In this document: positions 29,469-40,055 of the stretch, one piece after another
Layout: each line of letters starts with the position of its first letter
Numbering within the stretch: position 1 is the stretch's first letter
Origin: Acidimicrobiia bacterium
Lineage (GTDB): Bacteria; Acidobacteriota; Terriglobia; Bryobacterales; Bryobacteraceae
Assembly: GCA_016871315.1 (NCBI GenBank)
Contig: VFZE01000002.1
Span: 62,001 to 126,000, forward strand
Reading direction: 5' to 3'
DNA: 64,000 nucleotides
The notes under the pieces: model-generated
Database searches by the model: none
Told to the model about the DNA's origin: nothing
What the model saw: only the letters and a program-made list of their open reading frames with translations
Translations under genes and position numbers: made by a program

Positions 29469-30337
29469 CCCGGCCTCCGCAGTGAGGCGGCGGCGATGTC
29501 AGCCAGCGCGTTCGCCGACATGGTGATCAGCGCCGTCAACAAAGTGAGCGAAACCAGCACCGGCAGATCGCGTCCCAGAGCGGCGTTCCAGGCCAGCTGG
29601 CCGATGCCGGGCACATCACACAGCACTTCCAGGGGAATACAGGCTCCCCACGCGATGCTGACGGTTACTCCGCCCAGCGCCGCCAGTTCGCCCAGCGGTG
29701 GCCGCAACAGATGACGCCCCAGCAGGGCCGCCCCGGAAACGCCCTTGGCGCGCGCCAGCAACACGTGTGGCCGGGTGGCGGTTTCCTGAAGCAGCCGGCT
29801 CGCATAGGAGTAAATACGCGGGAACACCACCACTCCCACTGCCGCTTCCCTCGGCCATCCGCCATGAAGAAACGCAAGGCCCACCAGCGCGGCGGGAACC
29901 GACAGAATCAGACCGGCCACGGCTGCGCCCCCTGCCGAAACCCCGGAACCGGGAAATGCGGCGCCAGACAGAGCGAAACCCAACCCGGCCATCCAGCCCA
30001 GCAACAGGCCCACCGCCACAAGCCGCAGCGTCGCTGGCAGACGCTCCCCCAGCAACTCCCTCACCGGACGGTTCAAGCTACGGGAAAAACCCAGGTCGCC
30101 GGAAGCCAGGCCTCCTAAGTAATTTCCATAGAAGGCAAGCAGACCGGCATCGGCGGCCCGCTCGGCCCGCACGGCGTTGAGCGTTTCCTCAGAAAGCCGT
30201 GTGTCCAACTCGCGTTCATCCACGGCAAAGCCCGGCGCAAAACGTACCAGCGTGGCGCCAAGCAGACCGGCGAGCAGCAACATCAACGGAAGCCGAAGCA
30301 GGCTGCGTGCTGGCGTAGAAAGCCTCACTAGGCTCAT
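29465..30337 (-). CDS. Peptide ABC transporter permease, DppB/OppB type
   Basis: 290 residues, hydrophobic, with the DppB features GLASGDLGFSRSLNRPV after the first helix and periplasmic loop, and an ARAKGVSGAALLGRHLL coupling loop near residue 195. First gene of a chain of five that overlap each other by 1-4 bp (two permeases, binding protein, ATPase, cyclic-di-GMP enzyme). The start lies 131 bp from the divergent sigma-54 activator, so the promoter sits there. Confidence 0.88.
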   Translation of the reverse strand: MSLVRLSTPARSLLRLPLMLLLAGLLGATLVRFAPGFAVDERELDTRLSEETLNAVRAERAADAGLLAFYGNYLGGLASGDLGFSRSLNRPVRELLGERLPATLRLVAVGLLLGWMAGLGFALSGAAFPGSGVSAGGAAVAGLILSVPAALVGLAFLHGGWPREAAVGVVVFPRIYSYASRLLQETATRPHVLLARAKGVSGAALLGRHLLRPPLGELAALGGVTVSIAWGACIPLEVLCDVPGIGQLAWNAALGRDLPVLVSLTLLTALITMSANALADIAAASLRRPG

Positions 30338-30468
30338 ATCGGCGGCGAGGGGGAATAGGGAGTGCGGAATAGGGTGCGAAGGTGCGCCCGGCTACCAGAT
30401 CCTGCGTACCCCCTCAGGGGATAGTTCACATTCTCTTCCGTTCAGCCGATGACTGAAAGGGTAGGTAC

Positions 30469-31458
30469 GTGTGTGCAATGAGCGTTGAGACGGCGACCGA
30501 AACCTTTCTCGGGCTGGAAGCAGTCATCGTCAGTCCCGTCATGCGGAATCTGATGGCGCAGCTCCAACGCGTGGCGCAGACGGAGGCCTGCGTGCTGATC
30601 ACTGGCGAAAGCGGCAGCGGCAAGGAACTGGCCGCGCGGGCGATCCACCAATACTCGCTGCGCTCCGCCAAGCCGTGGGTTGATGTCAACTGCGGCGCGC
30701 TGCCCGAACACCTCATGGAGAGCGAGCTGTTCGGCTATGAGAAGGGCGCCTTCAGCGGCGCCGACACCGGCAAGCCAGGTCTGTTTGAAATGGCCGACAC
30801 CGGGACGCTGTTCCTCGATGAAATCGGCGAGCTGGACCCGAAGATGCAAGTGAAGCTGCTTCGTGTGCTCGACCGCGCGCCCTACTACCGCCTGGGTGGC
30901 AAGAAGAAGATCACCGTCGATGTGCGCGTGCTGGCGGCCACTAACCAGGACCTGAAAGCAGCCATCAGGGAGGGCCGGTTCCGTAGCGATCTATATCATC
31001 GTCTCAGTCAGGTGAAAGTGCCCGTCCCTCCGCTGCGCGAACGGCCGGAAGATATTCCCGCGCTGGCGCGTTTCTTCCTGGATCAGCAGAACACGGCCAT
31101 CGAGCTCAGCCAGGGCGCCCTAGCCAGGATGCAGCGGCACGCATGGCCGGGTAACGTGCGGGAATTGAGGAATGTGCTGATCAGTTCCTCCATCGCGGCG
31201 CTCAGCGATCGCATCGAAGAAAACGACCTCGTGCTGGAAGGGGAAGAGAAGCCGGCGGCTTCCTTGAGCGCCGACACGGTCAACCTGGAGGAACTGGAAC
31301 GGCAGACCATCCTGCGCGTGCTGCGCGAAACCGGCAGCCATCATGAGAAGGCGGCCGTGCTGCTGGGTATTTCCACGCGAACGCTGAGCAGGAAGCTGAA
31401 GGCATACGGAATGGGGAGGGTGAATGAAGACTGCCTCACAGGATCCGTCGATGAATAG
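30469..31458 (+). CDS. Sigma-54-dependent transcriptional activator without receiver domain
   Basis: 329 residues: nearly the whole protein is the AAA+ activator domain, with Walker A GESGSGKE, the sigma-54 contact loop GAFSGA (usual GAFTGA), LFLDEIGELDP Walker B, and R-finger region. A C-terminal Fis-type helix-turn-helix (about 275-315, KAAVLLGISTRTLSRKLKAY) binds DNA. There is no receiver, PAS or GAF domain, so activity must be set by expression or by a partner protein. Start is GTG 30469 or ATG 30478; AAAGGG upstream fits the GTG slightly better. The 3' end overlaps the PilZ gene by 35 bp. Confidence 0.88.
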   Translation: MCAMSVETATETFLGLEAVIVSPVMRNLMAQLQRVAQTEACVLITGESGSGKELAARAIHQYSLRSAKPWVDVNCGALPEHLMESELFGYEKGAFSGADTGKPGLFEMADTGTLFLDEIGELDPKMQVKLLRVLDRAPYYRLGGKKKITVDVRVLAATNQDLKAAIREGRFRSDLYHRLSQVKVPVPPLRERPEDIPALARFFLDQQNTAIELSQGALARMQRHAWPGNVRELRNVLISSSIAALSDRIEENDLVLEGEEKPAASLSADTVNLEELERQTILRVLRETGSHHEKAAVLLGISTRTLSRKLKAYGMGRVNEDCLTGSVDE

Positions 31459-31720
31459 ATCGCCGATGGACCGGCGGTGTGAGTTGCGCCAGGCGGCCGA
31501 AGGCGAGGTGGTGCTCGACCTGGTCGTGCCTGCCGTGGAGATTTGCGGCAGTTTGCTCGACGTGAGCACGAGCGGCTTCCGCGCCGCGCACGAATCGCCT
31601 CTTCTGGAGACCGGTCAGATCGTGGAGTTCGCCTATTCCGGCAAACGCGGCAAGGCCCGTGTCGTCTGGAACCGCGTCTGCGACGGCCACTGGCAGAGCG
31701 GCTTCTTCATTCTCGGTTGA
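31424..31720 (+). CDS. PilZ domain protein (cyclic-di-GMP receptor)
   Basis: 98 residues forming a lone PilZ domain: the RRxxxR motif is RRCELR (residues 17-22) and the D-x-S-x-x-G motif is DVSTSG (about 46-51), both needed to bind cyclic-di-GMP. GGGAGGG lies 4 nt before the ATG. It starts within the end of the sigma-54 activator gene, so the two are translated together, suggesting that second-messenger level may tune this activator. Confidence 0.82.
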   Translation: MKTASQDPSMNRSPMDRRCELRQAAEGEVVLDLVVPAVEICGSLLDVSTSGFRAAHESPLLETGQIVEFAYSGKRGKARVVWNRVCDGHWQSGFFILG

Positions 31721-32174
31721 GGCGCTTGGCAAGCAGGCTCGCGCAGCGGGCAAGATTCCCGCCCGTCAGCGCACCGCCGGGGTGAAACGGCAGATCGGCG
31801 GTTTCCAAACCCGGCGGGAAAACCGGCTCCCACCCTAGCGCCTCCGCATGCGCCCGCCGTCCAAGCACCCGGATCACCACCGGCCGGACCGGCAGCGGCT
31901 GTGGCGAGTAGCGGAACGCCATCGCGCGGTGGCGCGACGCCGGGGAGGAAGGGCCCAGCCACGCAGCGATGTTCTCCCGGTGGTTCCGCGCAAAGTCGAG
32001 CGACCGCATCATCAAATACTCCAGCTGCGCGGAAAAATCCTGGCTGCGCAGGGTTGCCGCGTGCGCGCGCACCCGTTCACGAAACTGCCCGTAAAGGGCA
32101 CCTGCAGTGGCAGAGACGCTCTGCCCCTTGCGCCAGGCCGGGTTCAGCGTATCGATGAGGCACAGAAGATCCAC
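31707..32174 (-). CDS. Hypothetical protein, probably missing its N-terminus by frameshift
   Basis: 155 residues from GTG 32174; contains SAQLEYLMMRSLDFARNHRE and a Pro-rich C-terminal half, with no family I recognise. Upstream in another frame a GTG at 32262 overlaps the tsaB stop (GTGA) and encodes STAGVWAVLQQAAALHP, after which deleting one C near 32214 would join SGRQLVASGETVDLLCLID of this frame into one plausible protein of about 184 residues. So the natural gene likely spans 31707-32262 with a one-base insertion, either real or a sequencing error. The 3' end overlaps the convergent PilZ gene by 14 bp. Confidence 0.55.
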   Translation of the reverse strand: MDLLCLIDTLNPAWRKGQSVSATAGALYGQFRERVRAHAATLRSQDFSAQLEYLMMRSLDFARNHRENIAAWLGPSSPASRHRAMAFRYSPQPLPVRPVVIRVLGRRAHAEALGWEPVFPPGLETADLPFHPGGALTGGNLARCASLLAKRLNRE

Positions 32175-32258
32175 CGTCTCCCCTGATGCGACAAGCTGCC
32201 GGCCGCTGCGGATGGAGCGCGGCGGCCTGCTGAAGAACCGCCCAGACGCCGGCCGTAC

Positions 32259-32912
32259 TCACCCGACCTCCTTCCAACTCAACTCCGCGTCGGAGCGCCG
32301 CACATAGTTCGCTTCCAGAGCCGCCGCCTCCGCCGCCAAGCCGGCTAGTAACCGCCCGGCCGCGATATGCGCGACCGCCCGCGCCAGTTCCCGGGAAACA
32401 CGGCATACACGAGGATGGCCTGCCGGCAGCGGTAGAGAATCCGCAGTCACGATCTCCACCTCGCCTTCCGGCAGCGATGCCAGCCATGCCTCCACCGGAC
32501 CCACGGTCTCCGGCTGCACCAGCCGCAACTCTCCATCGTAAACCGCCCCATACACCTCTTGCCGCCGAGCATCGATCAGCGGCGCGCGCAGCTTTGCCGA
32601 ACCGTGCCAGGCCAGTGCCTGCAGATTGGAAACCCCGGCGGCCGCCTTGCCCGTTGCCTCCGCCAGCCCCTTCACCGCCGATAGCGCCACGCGGACTCCC
32701 GTGAACGAACCCGGCCCCGATGCCGCCGCGAAACAGTCGATATCGGCCACGCCCAGGCCGGCTTCCCGCAACAACGCCTCTACTTGCGGGAACAACAAGT
32801 GCGCATGGCCTTCGGCGGAACGATGCCTCTGCTCATACAGCCCTTCCGGCGTAAGAAGCGCGAGCGAGCATACCTCGCCGCTGGTATCGATTGCCAGCAC
32901 CCGAAGCTTCAT
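32259..32912 (-). CDS. tsaB: TsaB, tRNA threonylcarbamoyladenosine biosynthesis factor
   Basis: 217 residues, ASKHA fold. Starts MKLRVLAIDTSG; SGPGSFTGVRVALSAVKGLA is the family's signature segment. It dimerises with TsaD in the complex that makes the t6A37 modification of ANN-decoding tRNAs. ATG 32912 overlaps the upstream glycoside-hydrolase stop (ATGA), and the C-terminus (SWKEVG) ends in the start of the following hypothetical gene. The extra N-terminal frame up to 33095 is not used. Confidence 0.93.
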   Translation of the reverse strand: MKLRVLAIDTSGEVCSLALLTPEGLYEQRHRSAEGHAHLLFPQVEALLREAGLGVADIDCFAAASGPGSFTGVRVALSAVKGLAEATGKAAAGVSNLQALAWHGSAKLRAPLIDARRQEVYGAVYDGELRLVQPETVGPVEAWLASLPEGEVEIVTADSLPLPAGHPRVCRVSRELARAVAHIAAGRLLAGLAAEAAALEANYVRRSDAELSWKEVG

Positions 32913-34747
32913 TTCTCCACGCGGACAACCTTGTCGATGGCGTACAACTTCCCGTTCAGGTTCAGCCCGTATAGCCGCAGATTCACCACCGCCGGATAGT
33001 TGCGCGCCAGCGAAGCCGGGATCGTGAAGGAGCCTTTCTCGCCCGATCCGATCACACGGTAACCCTGCCGCTCCGAGGTTGCCTCCGCCGTCCACAAATA
33101 GTACATCGACGAGGTGGCCCGCGTCTGCCGCGTCAGCTTCACCGCGAACTCCACCGGCTTGCCCGCAGGCAGCGGCCCCTCCACCGGCGCCGCGATCTCA
33201 AACGGCGTGCGCTGCGCGTTACGCTCCGCCTCCTGCATGAAAACAGGCCGCGATGCAAACTTCCAGCTTCTCAGCATGCCCTCTTTTCTGCCGTCGCGCG
33301 ACAGATGCAGCACCCAGTCGCTCGAGATATCCGGCGGCTGGCCGGAAAAGCGCTCGCCCTTGTAGTCCTTCTTCTCCTTCACGACCTCCCCGGTCGCCGG
33401 ACGGAACCAGTAAACTTCGTAGCTCTTCTTCTCCGTCACCACCTCCACGGGCCCCGGTTTCTCCAGGTACACAATGTACTCGATCCCCGGCAGCGCCAGC
33501 GCGCGCCCGCCGTCGATCTCAAAAAACGGCTGCAGCTCCCAGAACCGGGTGCGCGAGAAAAACTCAAACCACGCCGACATCGCGCGCGCGCCCGGCGAAT
33601 CCAGGTAATTCTCCTCCACTTCAAACTTGCGTCCGCCATACGTGCCGGTGTTGCCGAAGGTGGGATACTGTCCGTTCATCGCCGCGTTCCACAACCGCCG
33701 CCGGAAAGTGTCCGAGTCGACATGATGCGGATGCGACTTGCCCGCTCCGGAATCCTCATAGGCGAACTCGGCGTTCACCAGCGGCGCCCGCACAATTTGC
33801 CGCTCCACCGCTCCCAGCGCGGTGTCGGAAGATTGATAGGTGACGTAGTTCATCCAGCCGTCCTCCAGCAGCGGTGCCGACGTGCGCACGGTGTGCGTCG
33901 ACCGCGGGTGCTGATAAGGATCCAACTTCTTCAGCAACAGCCCGATCTCCTTGAGCAGCCCGCGGCCATCTTCGTACTCCTCGAACTCCTGCACCCCCTG
34001 CCAGGTGATCCGCATCGGCGCGTAGCGCGCAACCAGATGCCGAATGTAGCGCTCCCGCTGCTGCCATTGCGGCATCTCGCGCGCCAGGTGATTCTCATCG
34101 CCGGCCAGTACCAGATCGGCGAAGATGCCTTCCCGGTTCATTGCCAGGATGCGGTTGTCCAGCTCCTGGAAGTGCGCCAGGTTCGGCTCATCCGGCGATA
34201 GATACGCCTTCGCCAGCCGCTCATCGTTGTGCATCACCAGCCCCCGCAGATGATTGAAGTTCTGCGACGCCCGGACCTCGATCAGCTTATCGAACAATGA
34301 ACGCTCGATCCACGCAAACCGATAGCAGGTATCGCCCATCCACAAATGCGCGTTGCGCGTCTCCGTGGTCGACCAGTGGTGCACATTGTCGGGCCGCAAG
34401 TAACCGGGATTGCCCGAATCGGTTGCCGGGAAGCGGCCAGTTGCCCCCGACAACGATTTCACGTTGGAGGTAATGCGGAAATCCCACTCGCCCGGATCGG
34501 TCGGGGAGAACCGAATCACAAACCGCCTCCCGCCGTCCCAGAACCCCGGCATCAAGAAAGTCCGGTGCCGCGGGCTCCGGAATTCCGCGTGCAACTCCAC
34601 GCTCAGGTAGGGATTCCCGTGCGCGGCCGCTTCGGCTTCGGCCATCTCCAACACCAGTTCGCACGGCGTGTAGGTCGGTGTTGGCGGGCAACCGGGCTGG
34701 CCGTTTACCACGGCGGCCAGCAAAACCAGCGCGGCAAGGCAACGCAT
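32909..34747 (-). CDS. Secreted DUF5060/DUF4038 glycoside hydrolase-like protein
   Basis: 612 residues with signal peptide MRCLAALVLLAAVVNGQ. An N-terminal Ig-like DUF5060-type region (YTPCELVLEMAEAEA, FWDGGRRFVIRFSPTDPGEW) precedes a TIM-barrel of the DUF4038/apiosidase-like class (HLWMGDTCYRFAWIERSLFDKL, ITWQGVQEFEEYEDGRGLL, LVNAEFAYEDS) and a C-terminal beta region (YWFRPATGEVV) of the collagen-binding-like type. Acidic residues in QEFEEYED and NAEFAYED are catalytic candidates. It likely cuts plant or microbial polysaccharide side chains outside the cell. Head of the unit with tsaB. Confidence 0.78.
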   Translation of the reverse strand: MRCLAALVLLAAVVNGQPGCPPTPTYTPCELVLEMAEAEAAAHGNPYLSVELHAEFRSPRHRTFLMPGFWDGGRRFVIRFSPTDPGEWDFRITSNVKSLSGATGRFPATDSGNPGYLRPDNVHHWSTTETRNAHLWMGDTCYRFAWIERSLFDKLIEVRASQNFNHLRGLVMHNDERLAKAYLSPDEPNLAHFQELDNRILAMNREGIFADLVLAGDENHLAREMPQWQQRERYIRHLVARYAPMRITWQGVQEFEEYEDGRGLLKEIGLLLKKLDPYQHPRSTHTVRTSAPLLEDGWMNYVTYQSSDTALGAVERQIVRAPLVNAEFAYEDSGAGKSHPHHVDSDTFRRRLWNAAMNGQYPTFGNTGTYGGRKFEVEENYLDSPGARAMSAWFEFFSRTRFWELQPFFEIDGGRALALPGIEYIVYLEKPGPVEVVTEKKSYEVYWFRPATGEVVKEKKDYKGERFSGQPPDISSDWVLHLSRDGRKEGMLRSWKFASRPVFMQEAERNAQRTPFEIAAPVEGPLPAGKPVEFAVKLTRQTRATSSMYYLWTAEATSERQGYRVIGSGEKGSFTIPASLARNYPAVVNLRLYGLNLNGKLYAIDKVVRVEK

Positions 34748-34809
34748 GCCTAACAGTGTATCCGCTCACCTCGGTAAGAAGGAAGCTCGTGCGATGGAAA
34801 GCTCGCCGC

Positions 34810-37203
<2,394 letters not shown>

Positions 37204-37372
37204 GGTTCGATGAACGGGTACAGAAGCTCCATAACCTATCGGCGGAAAGAAGAGATACCTCCAGGGTTGCAGGGGAGATTCCTGGTCCCTGTGGAAAAGG
37301 CGTTGCATAAACATAATTTATTGAGAGATGTGCTATGATTTATGCAAGTCCGCCGGTTCAGGAGATGCCCAA

Positions 37373-37388
37373 CCTCAATTGTTTGAGG
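37373..37388. promoter_or_regulatory. Inverted repeat CCTCAA-N4-TTGAGG upstream of PEP-CTERM gene
   Basis: Perfect 6-bp arms separated by TTGT, 20 bp ahead of the -35 element of the PEP-CTERM promoter. Size and position suit a dimeric regulator's operator, but no regulator gene is adjacent. Confidence 0.35.
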
Positions 37389-37407
37389 CGATCTGCCTAA
37401 GTCCCCC

Positions 37408-37437
37408 TTGACTTTCCCATTTTGTCTGACTTAAGAT
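37408..37437 (+). promoter_or_regulatory. Sigma-70 type promoter of PEP-CTERM gene
   Basis: TTGACT (37408-37413), 18-bp spacer, TAAGAT (37432-37437). Five of six bases match -35 consensus TTGACA and four of six match TATAAT. The start site would fall near 37445, followed by GGAGGAGG (37457-37464) and the ATG at 37471. Arms TAAG/CTTA around the -10 form a small inverted repeat. Confidence 0.65.
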
Positions 37438-37470
37438 ATACCTTAGTCTTCGCCTTGGAGGAGGATCATA

Positions 37471-38187
37471 ATGAAAGGGAAAGTGCTTTTTGTAGGGTTG
37501 TTGTTGACAGCAGTTGCTTTCGCAACACCTGTCACAGTGACCTTTGCTGGTACCGGTACAAACGTAACACTACCAACCACGTTAACAACTGGAACGGCAT
37601 TCAATACAAACGGAATCAATTTCAACACGAGTTTTCTAGACATGCTTGGTGGTGCTTTGACCATCACGGCATTTGTCGACACCACGCCGGGGCCTTTGGC
37701 CAACGGCCCGCACATTACCTGCTACAAGACCAGTAACGCGGCAACTGCCTGCTCATCGACGCTTGGCTCAGCCGGTATCGGCATCCGCTGGAACAGCGGC
37801 AATGTGGCTGTCGGCGGTACCGAGGTGGATGCCGACCCGAGATTGGAATGGTTCCACGTCACAGTGAACAGCGGTGTCTGGCGGCTGCTGGAAGTTGGTC
37901 TCGCCAACTTCACAGGCAATGAGCAGTGGCGCATCTCTTTCAACAACGGCTCGACATTCACGAATTTCACGAATCTGGGAGACGTGATCGACCTCTATCC
38001 CTTCAACCAAACAATTGACTCCAACGGCGTGCGGATCGGCTTGGTTAGCACCACCAGCGACTTCCGGCTCTACAGCCTGACGTTCGAAGAAATCCTCGAG
38101 CCGATCCCGGAGCCGACAACCTACGGCTTGATCGCTCTCGGCTTGGTCGGACTCGGCCTGGCTGCCCGCCGCCGCGCCACCAAGTAA
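37471..38187 (+). CDS. PEP-CTERM sorting domain protein
   Basis: 238 residues: signal peptide (MKGKVLFVGLLLTAVAFA), a Thr/Asn/Gly-rich beta domain with two Cys (C82 and C91, possible disulfide), and the C-terminal PEP-CTERM module PIPEPTTYGLIALGLVGLG followed by AARRRATK. Such proteins are exported, cut by an exosortase and usually glycosylated or linked to extracellular polysaccharide. Base composition is lower in GC over the first 200 bp than in neighbours. Strong ribosome-binding site, own promoter and own terminator show a monocistronic gene. No exosortase in this window. Confidence 0.9.
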   Translation: MKGKVLFVGLLLTAVAFATPVTVTFAGTGTNVTLPTTLTTGTAFNTNGINFNTSFLDMLGGALTITAFVDTTPGPLANGPHITCYKTSNAATACSSTLGSAGIGIRWNSGNVAVGGTEVDADPRLEWFHVTVNSGVWRLLEVGLANFTGNEQWRISFNNGSTFTNFTNLGDVIDLYPFNQTIDSNGVRIGLVSTTSDFRLYSLTFEEILEPIPEPTTYGLIALGLVGLGLAARRRATK

Positions 38188-38208
38188 TTCCTGCACAAAA
38201 AATATACC

Positions 38209-38235
38209 AACGCCGGGTCTCCCGGGACCGGCGTT
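38209..38235. terminator. Hairpin terminator after PEP-CTERM gene
   Basis: AACGCCGG and CCGGCGTT form a perfect 8-bp stem around an 11-nt loop that can pair further. It lies 21 bp after the stop codon and just before the 3' end of the convergent glycosylase gene, so it may act in both directions; only a short T-rich run (gttgttcattt) follows. Confidence 0.6.
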
Positions 38236-38237
38236 GT

Positions 38238-38849
38238 TCATTTGGAGGAGACGCTGGGGTTGCCGCGAATATGAAACCGCAGCTCCCAATCGGTGGAGTG
38301 CCGGATTCCCACGCGCGGCCCTGTTAGCACTTCTTCCCTGGGAACGTCCATCTGCCGGATCGTCAGCGCTCCGTGCGTCAGATCCGCTCCATAGTGGCGC
38401 CGCGAGATGCCCATGGCTCGTGTGAGATTGCCCGGACCGGAGCAAAGCTCCGCTGTGGAATGCGTACGCGGGCGCTCCACCGTCATCGCGCCGATGCCCG
38501 CCACCGGTTCCAGCGCCCGGATCAGCACACAGCCCGGCGATCCCGCCGGTTCGGCCACCACGTTCAGGCATTCATGCATTCCATAGATCAAGTACACATA
38601 GGCGTGGCCCGGCTCTCCGTACAGAACTTCTGTTCTGGCGGTGCGGCCGTGGAACGTATGCGCGGCACGGTCTGTTTCCCCTAGATACGCTTCCGTCTCG
38701 ACAATTCGCCCGGCCCGTCCCCCATGCACCAACATCTTTCCCAGCAGTAGCCTCGCCACCTCGGCCGCCGGCCGCGCGTAAAAGCTGCGCGGCAGGATCG
38801 CCAGCGACCGAATCTCGGCGGGGGTCATTGAATCCGGCACTGCTTTCAT
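38238..38849 (-). CDS. mpg: DNA-3-methyladenine glycosylase (AAG/MPG family)
   Basis: About 203 residues. Excises alkylated purines in base-excision repair. Seen: RSFYARPAAEVARLLLGK, GRIVETEAYLGETDRAAH (catalytic Glu and the base-flipping region), YVYLIYGMHECLNVV and LCSGPGNLTRAMGI, all family hallmarks. The start is uncertain: ATGs at 38891, 38849 and 38828 are in frame; the first would overlap the divergent thpR gene, so 38849 is used. Confidence 0.9.
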   Translation of the reverse strand: MKAVPDSMTPAEIRSLAILPRSFYARPAAEVARLLLGKMLVHGGRAGRIVETEAYLGETDRAAHTFHGRTARTEVLYGEPGHAYVYLIYGMHECLNVVAEPAGSPGCVLIRALEPVAGIGAMTVERPRTHSTAELCSGPGNLTRAMGISRRHYGADLTHGALTIRQMDVPREEVLTGPRVGIRHSTDWELRFHIRGNPSVSSK

Positions 38850-38871
38850 TCGAGAATGAACAGTTCGGCTC

Positions 38872-39450
38872 ATGCGGCTTTTTACGGGCATCGAAATCCC
38901 GGCTCCGGCTCTTCAACCCGTCGGGCGGCTACTCGATCGATTGCGCCCACTCGCGCCGCTGCGCTGGTCGAAGGTGGAAAACCTGCACATTACCACGAAA
39001 TTCATCGGCGAGTGGCCCGAGGAGCGTCTGAACGAGCTGATCCGTCAACTCCGCGATGTCGATCCCGGTTCAAGCTTCGAGATCAGTCTCCACGGTCTTG
39101 GCTGGTTTCCCGAGCCGCAAAGGCCGCACATCTTCCACATCGGAGTCCAGGCCGGCGCACCGTTGATTGATCTGGCCGCGCGCACCGAGCGCGCCCTCGC
39201 CGCCCTTGGTATCGAACCGGAAAACCGGCCCTACCGGCCACACCTTACCTTGGCACGCATCCAGCCTCGCGGCGGACGTAATCCGAACCTCGACGCTTTG
39301 CGCAAGGCAGTGGCCTGCAAACTGGACCAGCAGTGGAGCGCTTTCACCTGCGCCTGCTTCCATCTGTACCGCAGCCAGCCAGGCGCAGCGGGTTCCCAAT
39401 ACACCCAAATCGCGGCATTCCCGATACCGGCCGCCGAAAGAGGGGTTTAA
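38872..39450 (+). CDS. thpR: RNA 2',3'-cyclic phosphodiesterase
   Basis: 192 residues of the 2H phosphoesterase family. Both catalytic H-x-T/S motifs are present: HITT (residues 39-42) and HLTL (about 123-126), plus the MRLFTGIEIP start and RLFTGIE strand. Hydrolyses 2',3'-cyclic ends of RNA. Divergent from the glycosylase gene with a very short gap, and 8 bp upstream of plsY. Confidence 0.9.
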   Translation: MRLFTGIEIPAPALQPVGRLLDRLRPLAPLRWSKVENLHITTKFIGEWPEERLNELIRQLRDVDPGSSFEISLHGLGWFPEPQRPHIFHIGVQAGAPLIDLAARTERALAALGIEPENRPYRPHLTLARIQPRGGRNPNLDALRKAVACKLDQQWSAFTCACFHLYRSQPGAAGSQYTQIAAFPIPAAERGV

Positions 39451-39458
39451 GGAAAAAC

Positions 39459-40055
39459 ATGGCCATCGTTTCGATTCTGTTTGCCTATTTGCTCGGCTCC
39501 GTTCCGTGGGGCTTCCTCCTCACCAAATGGCGGCTGGGCGGCGACATCCGCAAGATGGGCAGCGGCAACATGGGTGCTGCCAACGTATGGCGGCAGGGAG
39601 GCCGCGGACTCGGTTTGGCGGTCCTTCTGCTGGATGCCGGAAAGGGCACACTCGCGGTATGGCTCACGGGCAACTGGAGCGGTGAATCCATGGATTGGAT
39701 GAGCGCCGCCGCGCTGGCGGCCATGCTCGGCCACGTCTTCCCGGTCTGGCTTAAGTTCAAGGGTGGCAAAGCGGTCGCCACCTTCTTCGGCTGTTTCGCC
39801 TGGCTTGCTCCCCTCCCGGCTCTCGCCGTCACCATTGTCTGGCTCGGCGGGACGATTCTCACCCGCCATACTTCGGTGGGCAGTTGCCTGGCTGTGGGCA
39901 CTTTCCCGATGGCGTTATGGCTCATTCTTCACCCGCCTGCGGCTCTCTTGATGGCCTCGGCTGCTTCCGCCGCATTGATATTATGGCGTCATAAGGAGAA
40001 TTTTGTCCGGATCCGCGCAGGAACCGAGGTCCGAATCCGGTTTGGAAGCCGGTGA
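39459..40055 (+). CDS. plsY: Acyl-phosphate glycerol-3-phosphate acyltransferase
   Basis: 198 residues with five membrane helices. The PlsY motifs are SGNMGAANVWR (motif 1), LDAGKGTLAVW (motif 2) and FKGGKAVAT (motif 3). It acylates glycerol-3-phosphate at sn-1 from acyl-phosphate in the inner membrane. AAGGAA lies 4 nt before the ATG. Its 3' end overlaps the sigma-factor reading frame by 53 bp if that gene uses its TTG start. Confidence 0.94.
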   Translation: MAIVSILFAYLLGSVPWGFLLTKWRLGGDIRKMGSGNMGAANVWRQGGRGLGLAVLLLDAGKGTLAVWLTGNWSGESMDWMSAAALAAMLGHVFPVWLKFKGGKAVATFFGCFAWLAPLPALAVTIVWLGGTILTRHTSVGSCLAVGTFPMALWLILHPPAALLMASAASAALILWRHKENFVRIRAGTEVRIRFGSR

